In this document: positions 57,252 through 64,000 of the stretch, piece after piece | How the letters are laid out: the number at the start of each line of letters is the position of its first letter | Numbering within the stretch: the stretch's first letter is position 1 | Assembly: GCA_026120035.1 (NCBI GenBank) | Contig: JALRME010000013.1 | Location: 558,001-622,000, forward strand | Reading direction: 5' to 3' | Length of the DNA: 64,000 bases | Source: Coleophoma eucalyptorum | Taxonomy: Eukaryota; Ascomycota; Leotiomycetes; Helotiales; Dermateaceae | Notes under the pieces: generated by a model | The model's input: the letters and a program-made list of their open reading frames with translations, nothing else | Databases searched by the model: none | Told to the model about the DNA's origin: nothing | Program-made: the position numbers and the translations under genes

Positions 57252-57897
57252 GGACAGGGCTCTGGAGCTTCAGATCGCATCTGCAGTCGACTTTCGAGCA
57301 AGCAGAATAGCATCTCAAGATGAGCCATACATCACATTTAAGAAGAACACAGCCAAACGTAGCAGTGAGCCCAGCTCCTGGCCTGCATGCTCTCAGAGTG
57401 TTGATTCAACTCAAGGGAAAACTAAAGCACTGTTGCAGGTTCATGGCTGCTAGTTGTAAAGTCATTATGTCAGCTGGTTCTTGCTGTCATAGACGAGCAA
57501 TATTGTACATCTGCCGAAGGTGTTCCAGATCTCTGCCAGCATCAAAGGCTTCAGGCTCTGCCATGAATTACTTGGAGCCATTGCTGGTAGCCCTGGCGAA
57601 GTACAGTGTTCGGAAGGCGTTGCGATTTTCGCAATAAAAGCCAGGGGAGCTCGTTGCAGCTATACCCTCTTTGTATAGAAAATAGAAGATCCAACACCTT
57701 CAAATATCAACTTAGCTGCATTGACTTCTTGGTTTATCATTATAAGTAAAACCTATTTTGCTAAAATGCTCAAAATTGTGGTCGAGAATGGTCTCTTTCT
57801 ATGAACTCTAATATACGTAATAACACAATGCACGCTAAAGAATTAAAATATTTTATCTAAGACTCGATGATTTGTACCACCGTTCACCTTGGGCGTT
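57252..57897. other. intergenic between convergent genes
   Basis: The 3' flanks of LTO1 and the ABC1 kinase gene. Nothing recognised. Confidence 0.5.
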
Positions 57898-59719
57898 TCA
57901 TGCCAAACCCACAACTCTCTTAACACTTAACCAGAGCTCAAAAGCCTCAAGCTTCAACTCGACTCTGAAATAACCCAGCCATGCACCAATCAACCTAATG
58001 GTGTTTTCAGGCCATAACAGACTGCCACGCTGCCTGATACTATCAACCTGCTCCTCAAAGACAGTACGTGAGCAGTATCGTGCAAGGATCAGGAAAGTGC
58101 GTACTGGGCCTTGACGAGTGTGTAGGTTCTCGTCTAGACTTCGGGTGAGGTCATTTGTCTTCAGGATGAGAAGGATGATTCGTGGAACTTGGCCAAGTAG
58201 TTGGACTAGTTGTTGAAGCATACCGTCGCCAAGTGCATCACTAAGATACTCCTTTTCTTCTTCTGTACGTTCAGCAGTAACAGATTTGGTGAGAACACGA
58301 TAATCGCGGCCCGTGATGGCAGAAGCGAAGAGGGGGAATTGCTCATCGGAGATGCCTGCTACTTCCTTGGAGTATTTGCGCATTCGAGATTCGTCCGCAT
58401 CAATAACTGCAAGCCAAAGCTTTGCGTAGGATCTTCGAAGCTCGAGCGGAATATCTCGGTATAAACCGTGATCATAAATGATAACATCGAAATTCGCTCC
58501 CCGTCGCTTATCATTCTTTCTGATCGCCAGATTTCCGCCATGTGGATCGCAGTGCAGTGGAGCACCGTCTCCGAAGATCATCTGGTTGAAAATCCGAGCC
58601 AAAGCCGCAGAAACCTCATCTCTATCAATACCATTGGAATCAAGATATTCTAGATCATCTGGACGATGTCCAGACACGTTTTCCATGACCAAGATCCGCT
58701 TCTTGGCCCATAAAACATCCGGGATGACTACAGGAAGAGCGGGGAGTTTTGCAAAATAATCTTTGGCTCGTATAGCATTCTTTCCTTCCATAGTAAAGTC
58801 CAATTCTTGTGGCAGAGAAACTTCAACTTCGGAAGACAACCATTCAAGGTCATATTCCGGAAAGAATCTTTTCAGCGTTCTGAACGTGAAAGAGGTCAAA
58901 GCCATATCGAGGGTTGCCCATTCCCCCAAAGCTGGATGTTGAACCTTCACAGCTACTTTCTGACCAGTCTCCTTGACGGTCGCCAGGTGTACTTGTGCAA
59001 GAGACGCAGCACCTATTGGTGTGTGTGCAAATTCAGAAAAGTATGCTGATAATTCCTCGCCTGTATCGTTGATGAACATCTCCTCTATTGACTCAAATGA
59101 TGAAACTGGACATTTGTCCTGAAGCGGTATGAAAGTGGTCGTCCACTCAAGTGGCAAAAGGTAGTTCATCGCACTCTTCGGATTGGTTAGCAGCATTCTC
59201 AGATCAAACAGATATGGCAACGCACCAGATGTTGTCCAAGTTTTATGAATATGCTCCCGTTCTTTTCCAGCACTGCCAATGTGCGGTCTGCGCATCTCTG
59301 ATGGCAATCCTTCAACGTCTTGGCCTTCTCATCCTCGTCGTCCGTCTTCTCATTATAGTTCAGTGTAACCCGATAACTGCATATCTGGTCAGCGCAAATA
59401 GCCAAAATTTTCAGAAAGTATCCCCATACTCATTGATGCACACCGCTAGCGTGCTCACAACTCTCCCAGTCCTCTCGGCAGCTTTGTAGGTATGCTTAAT
59501 ATCGTCGGTGAAAGCAAGTGCCCCAACCCCTAGCGATCCGCCAGCAGCAGCGAGAACGATCCTCCTATTCTTCTTCGGCGCGTTATTTCCAGGTGCCTTG
59601 GTCGAGTACTTCAGCGATTGCTTCAGCGCGCGTCGTGGCCCACCAGTTTGTTGAGTGCACTTCCTACAGACCCAAGGCGAGGCCTGCCGCGATAGCGGCG
59701 CGAGATTGAACCCCTTCAT
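57898..59719 (-). CDS. ABC1/ADCK (UbiB) family atypical kinase, mitochondrial, Mcp2/Cqd2 type
   Basis: Three exons (59430-59719, 59226-59376, 57898-59175) give 572 residues. The N-terminus has Arg/Ser-rich import sequence and a short hydrophobic segment (IVLAAAGGSLGVGALAF). The family-specific KxGQ motif (FIKLGQHL) is followed by SAMNYLLPLEW. Then come the Ala-rich loop IGAASLAQVH, the nucleotide-binding VAVKVQHP, QELDFTMEGKNA and ILVMENVSGH. LHCDPHGGNLAIR replaces the usual DPHPGN loop. IYDHGLYRDIP gives the DFG-like Asp. The Gly-Gly form marks the ADCK1 branch, which includes yeast Mcp2/Cqd2, implicated in mitochondrial lipid and coenzyme Q distribution. The N-terminal ATG at 59719 is preferred; an ATG at 59743 lies upstream in frame. 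Confidence 0.9.
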
Positions 59720-60041
59720 TATTTGCGAGTGCCAACGCAGCAAAAACCGCAGGATTTGGGGGATGCGATCATGAACGCATTATTTGTGGCGTCCGTGGTG
59801 TTCGTGGTGAATGACTTGTCGCAAATAGCGGGATTCAATTTAGTTAGGAGTGGTCTCGCCATCCAAAAATTGTTACACACGAACTATGTCATTGTTCACG
59901 GCCCATGATCCCTGTCAATGGCAAACGGCTCTTATGGCCTCGTGCCTTTCGTAGCGTGATTTGTCGGCTGTCCACATCACTCAGTGAGCGCTTTACATTA
60001 CTCAGTGAGCTCTGCACATTCAATGCCTGAGATGTGAAGCA
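59720..60041. promoter_or_regulatory. shared intergenic region of divergent genes
   Basis: 322 bases between the ABC1 kinase gene and the small membrane-protein gene. A short CATCACTCAGTGAGC-like repeat occurs twice (59976-60011). Confidence 0.4.
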
Positions 60042-60465
60042 ATGGCTCCGAAATCTACCATCAATGCACGGGTACGTTTATTCAATTCCCTCGAGACCAT
60101 CATTGCGAACCCTATAAAGTTATACAAAAAAAAAAGGAATATTAGAACTAACAACGAAACAAAAGTCCATAACCATGCCCATCGCAGCCTTCTGCATGGC
60201 GGGAATCCTGTTTGTCTACACACGCAGCTCAATTCAAGCCGCCAAACAAAACGCGCAGAAGCACCGCGAGGCAGATGGCGGACAGATAAGCTGGCACAAT
60301 GAGCATCTAAGGAGGCATGGCCATCTTGAGCCGCCGGTGAATCAAGGCACCATAAGTCAATTGACGGGGTTGGCCAAAGATAATCTTGACAAGGTCAAAT
60401 CTGCTGGGAAGGCAGAGACAGATGAGGAGATCAAGATTAGGGAGAGAGCTGCGAAAGCCAGGTAA
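60042..60465 (+). CDS. small membrane protein, conserved in fungi, unknown function
   Basis: Two exons (60042-60071, 60166-60465) give 109 residues: MAPKSTINAR, then SITMPIAAFCMAGILFVYTR after the splice. Residues about 14-30 form one membrane helix. The rest is charged and ends in KAR. The chosen acceptor after AACAAAAG keeps the frame; the alternative CAG at 60195 does not. I recall similar short fungal proteins without a named family. A mitochondrial inner-membrane location is possible but not shown. Confidence 0.78.
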
Positions 60466-61015
60466 CCAGCTATAGCTTGGTTAGTGTAAAAAGCGCTGCG
60501 TTACAATTGTGCTTGGTAGCTTTGGGGCTGAAATTTGGAATTTGCGCTTAAGACTTTCTGAGGCTGTTTGTCACTTAAAGGATGAGCCAATCACTAGTTC
60601 TGGGGTACAAAAAGATATCTCAGGCATATAAGGGTATAAAGGCATGGAGGTAATACCATTTCCAAGGTGGATAGTATTGATGTAAGATCACAATGCCAAC
60701 TCAGGGTACTTATGAGTGAAGAAATTTGCTCTAAAAGCAGTATTCAAATATATAACTACAATACCTGAAAGGTAACGGTTCAAAACTGGTATCATCCAGC
60801 ATAATAGTGGTGCTTTGAAGCCCATTTCATCCTCATTTCCTTGAGCACTCTCGACTTGAGTAACGCGTGAACGCGAGAACATATAAAAAGCCCAAAAATA
60901 ATAGAGCCTCTCTCAGTCTTGCTCTTTTAACGTTCATTTCAACTCACTACTCCCGATCATGCTCGCGTCTATCTATATTCCTTTCTGCGTTATTAAATAA
61001 GTGGTCCGATGGCCA
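60466..61015. other. intergenic between convergent genes
   Basis: The 3' flanks of the small membrane-protein gene and the carrier gene. AT-rich; nothing recognised. Confidence 0.5.
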
Positions 61016-62247
61016 TCATTCATTTGCTGTTTTTCGGAAGCCTTCCGATTTTGTGTGATTTAGCGTCTTCATGACGAATTCGTACGTGAGCATCGTTGTG
61101 GTCGCTGCTGGCACAGCTCGCATCATGTTAACTCCCATTCCTGCATAAAATGCTCGCCAGCCTTCTTCGCGAAGGATTGTCTGAAATGTGGTGACAATGC
61201 CTCTATATCGTGGCACTATCTCCTTTGCCTGAGCAACGAGGCTCGGCTGACCATGTGCTTGGCCCTCTAGTCCACCTCGGAATGCTGCATATTCTGAAGA
61301 TGCTGCGGGTAGCGATTTTCTTTGTTGCGTTTGAAGTCTCGTCCTTATGACTTCATGTGGATATGTGGCGGAGCTGGCAACGATCTTGCTTAATACACTT
61401 GCGGATAGCGTACCCATCCAGTGAAACGAGGTATCGCCATCTGCCGCCATTCCCATGCCTTGCCCAGTGAATTTACGCTTCAGGTATTCATATGTTGGAA
61501 ACTGCACTGCGACGTGCGTCAATCCAAGAAGTGCTGGCGTCAGTCCGGAGTAGAATGATAAAATGCCTTCTGTTTGGTACATTTTCCTAGCTGCATCAAG
61601 CGTTGACCGATAGTGCCATGGTGGTCTGGCATTATTATTTGTCGCTTTCCGGCTAACTTGGGACATCAATCGAGTCTTGATCACCCATATTGGGTTGGTG
61701 ACCATTGTTGAAGATGCCCCAGCTACGATCGACGAGTAAAAGTTCACAATGTTGGGGTTTGCTAAAACAGCACATCAGCCAGCTGTGCTAATCCTCTACA
61801 GCTCTATCCATCCATACCTTCATACGGCGAGATATACTCCTTGGATTTGCCGTAGACCGTAAACCAAACTGCCCAAGTGGGTAGATATCCCAAGATTATT
61901 GGCCCCAATCCTCTATACATTCCCCTCAAACCTTCTTCTTTCCATATCACCCTAGCCGTACCCAGCATACCTGAATAGACCACATGTTGACCTGGGGTAC
62001 TTGCTCGAAATCCTCCCTGAGCTTGCAGTTTTGTCTTTATCACATCCAGAGGACAAGTTATAATCCCAGAAGCAAACCCTCCCGCGGCACCTGCCAAAGC
62101 TCTGAAACTCGAGTCTGATCTTGCCATGCAAAACCCTTCAAACGCCGTTATGGGCAAATCCTCCTCCGAGAAGGCCGTTGGACTGGAAGTACTCGCTGAG
62201 AATGGTTGAGCGGGAGCTGTAGGTTGGGAGCTGCCTTCGTGCGACAT
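61016..62247 (-). CDS. YIA6: mitochondrial NAD+ carrier (Ndt1/Yia6 type)
   Basis: Two exons (61818-62247, 61016-61761) give 391 residues. The three tandem carrier repeats show the signature PxDxxKxxxQ at CPLDVIKTKLQAQ, NPIWVIKTRLM and YPHEVIRTRLQTQQ, each followed by the GxxxxYRG-type turn (GLRGMYRGLGP, GILSFYSGLTP, GWRAFYAGMGV). The residues around LPTWAVWFTVYGKSKE and HVAVQFPTYEYLKRK, with the Trp in repeat 2 (PIWVIKTR), fit the NAD+/pyrimidine nucleotide subgroup. The N-terminal 60 residues are disordered. The track-style start at TTG upstream is not used; the ATG at 62247 is. Confidence 0.9.
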
Positions 62248-62948
62248 GGTGAAGTCGACGTGGGCCTTTTTTAAGCCACTCGTGCTAGCAGAAGCCAAGT
62301 TGCTCTCGCGTCTCTGTGAGCAAGTGAAGTATCTCGTTGGCTGCCGTTCTCCAATCTCGTGTCCCGGTGTGCGGGGAATCCTCCCACGCAGCGACCAGTG
62401 ACACAGCTACTAGCGGTTGTCGCAGGCCATTGATTGCCTGAATATCACAAGAGTCGCTTTTGGAGAAGAAGAGCCGCAGTTGTAAATGCGTATATCGTCC
62501 TCAGAGATATGCACACAGGTGAACGTTGAGATGGTGGTGATAGAAGTGGATACCGGAGTGCTTTCGGCGGCGCTGATGCTGCCTTCGCTTGGGTAGAAAT
62601 AAGCTATCCGAAGACAGAATAAGTTCACGCGCAAGAGTTAAGAGCTGCAGCGGTATTGTATTGTGCTGGCAAACGTGTGATTGGGGTTCTCAGTTTCGAG
62701 CTGTCACCTGCAGACCTGAAAAGCTTGGAATTGGCAGAAGTGGGGGATACGCCTTGACCAGGATATGTGGTTGGTCGGTCGGTGAAGAGCAACGAGTAGC
62801 AAGAGTTCCGATTTCGACATTGTATAGTCACCTGATTTGCTTAGTAATAGTTCGGGAAGTTTGCGAGAGTCGAACATTCAAGTCCAAGTCGACCTGAGGC
62901 GATTGCACGCTGTGAAGTTATCCACGATCTACACGAATCTCCGTCAAG
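62248..62948. promoter_or_regulatory. divergent promoter region of NAD carrier and QCR7
   Basis: About 700 bases between two divergent genes for mitochondrial proteins. No further gene or site is confidently recognised. Confidence 0.45.
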
Positions 62949-63555
62949 ATGTCTGCTCCTTCAATCGCAAATCAAATCACCAAGCGACCATGGCTCAAGA
63001 AGATGATGATGCCACTCGCCAATTGGTACGCCAACGCCGCTGGCTACAGGAAGCTTGGATTGAGGTACGAGCCACTCTTTGGATAGTCTACAAATACGGC
63101 AGCATGTGACTGCGCAGAGCAATCGACTCGGAATGTTTTGAAACGAGCTTCTTGCTAATGTCCTGGTTTCCGCAGAGCCGATGATTTGATCCCAGAGGAG
63201 AGCGAGACAGTCCTCCTTGCACTCAAGCGTCTCCCACAAAAGGAGGCCTATGACCGTGTCTTCCGTCTCCGAAGAGCTTTCCAAGTATGTCGAGCATGAA
63301 CAGATCCGCAAGATTTCTCCTGGTAATATGAAATGCTGATCCGAAGCAGTGCTCACTCTCCCACCAACTTCTGCCAAAGGAGCAACAGACTAAGCCAGAG
63401 GAGGTAGGCATTCACGTACGAGCCTTTCCTACTTACAGAAGCTGATACTCGACGTTTAGGATACCCCATACCTCTCACCTATCATTGCAGAGATCGAAGC
63501 CGAGGCCAAGGAACGCGTTGATTTGGAGGCTATGACAATCACCAAGAAGAGATAA
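62949..63555 (+). CDS. QCR7: cytochrome bc1 complex subunit 7
   Basis: Qcr7 is a matrix-side subunit of respiratory complex III that helps assemble cytochrome b. Four exons (62949-63064, 63176-63284, 63350-63403, 63460-63555) give 124 residues, the usual length. Family features: WLKKMMMPLANWYANAAGYRK near the N-terminus, then LRADDLIPEESETVLLALKR (across the first junction), AYDRVFRLRRAFQCSL, KEQQTKPEEDTPYLSPIIAE and the charged end. All introns are GT-AG. No cleavable presequence is expected in this family. Confidence 0.94.
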
Positions 63556-63648
63556 AGAACGAACGTCGGGATTGTAGATTTGAGAGTGAGGGCATGTAGA
63601 CGGAAGAATTGAGACACCAAGACATTGGTCTGTACTGTATAACGATGG

Positions 63649-64000
63649 TTATCGAATGAAGAAGTCATACAAAACACGAAGTTTACGTTGCGAAAGAGGG
63701 AACGCTCTGAGAAGGAATTGCCTCGTCCACGTACAATTTCCCATTTCGCCTGCTTCTCCATTAGTACAAAGTGAAATCTTAACGGCGTAGCTCCGTAGGC
63801 TATCCAGACATTGCCGGATACTCAATATCATTTTCCTGAACGCTTCATAATCCAAGCTCAGCCATTGGCCAACTCCTGGCTCACGGTCTCCACTCTGGCA
63901 AAGTGCCTTGAGAATATCTGGTTGAAGTGAAGGAACCGAAACGGCCATTAATGGGAAGATATAGAACTCGTTTGTAGACAATATAATACGGTCCGACAAT
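63649..64000 (-). CDS. probable 3' part of an unidentified gene (runs off right edge)
   Basis: A minus-strand frame is open from the window edge to a stop at 63649, 116 codons. It includes PSLQPDILKALCQSGDREPG and ending RQFLLRAFPLSQRKLRVLYD. It looks protein-like, but no family is recognised and an intron may lie in it. It converges on QCR7 with 93 bases between. Confidence 0.35.
   Translation of the reverse strand, partial: LSDRIILSTNEFYIFPLMAVSVPSLQPDILKALCQSGDREPGVGQWLSLDYEAFRKMILSIRQCLDSLRSYAVKISLCTNGEAGEMGNCTWTRQFLLRAFPLSQRKLRVLYDFFIR

Overview
This is nuclear DNA of a filamentous ascomycete. Almost every gene is a fungal orthologue. Many are split by short GT-AG introns, mostly about 45-190 bases, with CTAAC/TTAAC-type branch sites. 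The gene set is typical of Pezizomycotina: SepH septation kinase, Ten1 of the CST complex, Dot5-type peroxiredoxin, and a complex I 21.3 kDa-type subunit. A leotiomycete close to Helotiales is my best guess from the look of the proteins, but that is inference. I see no rRNA, tRNA, transposon, CRISPR array or secondary-metabolite cluster.

Layout. 1-5 kb: the 3' end of an unidentified gene, TEN1 (-), SNF7/VPS32 (+), then a 1.7 kb gene-poor stretch. 4.9-10.5 kb: a gene for a 1,791-residue protein dominated by Glu/Pro/Ala repeats, the most unusual object here. 11.8-16.2 kb: GUF1 (-) and MAD2 (+) from a shared 232-base intergenic region, then a small DUF1761-like membrane protein. 17.6-24.6 kb: histidine phosphatase, PPR protein, dysferlin-domain (Spo73-like) protein, small mitochondrial-type protein. 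26-36 kb: a forkhead/FHA/AT-hook transcription factor converging on the 13-exon sepH kinase gene. 37-42.5 kb: an uncharacterised acidic protein, dihydrofolate synthase (FOL3), a uridine-kinase-like P-loop kinase and a small unknown. 43-50 kb: UPS2-type lipid transfer protein, DOT5 peroxiredoxin, complex I subunit, a lineage-specific unknown. 51-57 kb: short-chain dehydrogenase, NAA10, MES1, LTO1. 58-64 kb: ABC1/ADCK kinase, a small membrane protein, mitochondrial NAD carrier, QCR7 and a probable partial gene at the right edge.

Together these are housekeeping genes. About nine products act in mitochondria (GUF1, PPR, small anchored protein, UPS2, complex I subunit, ABC1 kinase, NAD carrier, QCR7, and possibly the 109-residue membrane protein). 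Several others concern chromosome and cell-cycle control (TEN1, MAD2, forkhead, sepH). Gene spans below run from start codon to stop codon; exons were placed by hand from splice signals and reading frame, so boundaries are predictions. The best candidates for new biology are the repeat protein, an unexplained open frame downstream of TEN1, and a complex I gene whose stop codon lies inside a perfect splice donor.
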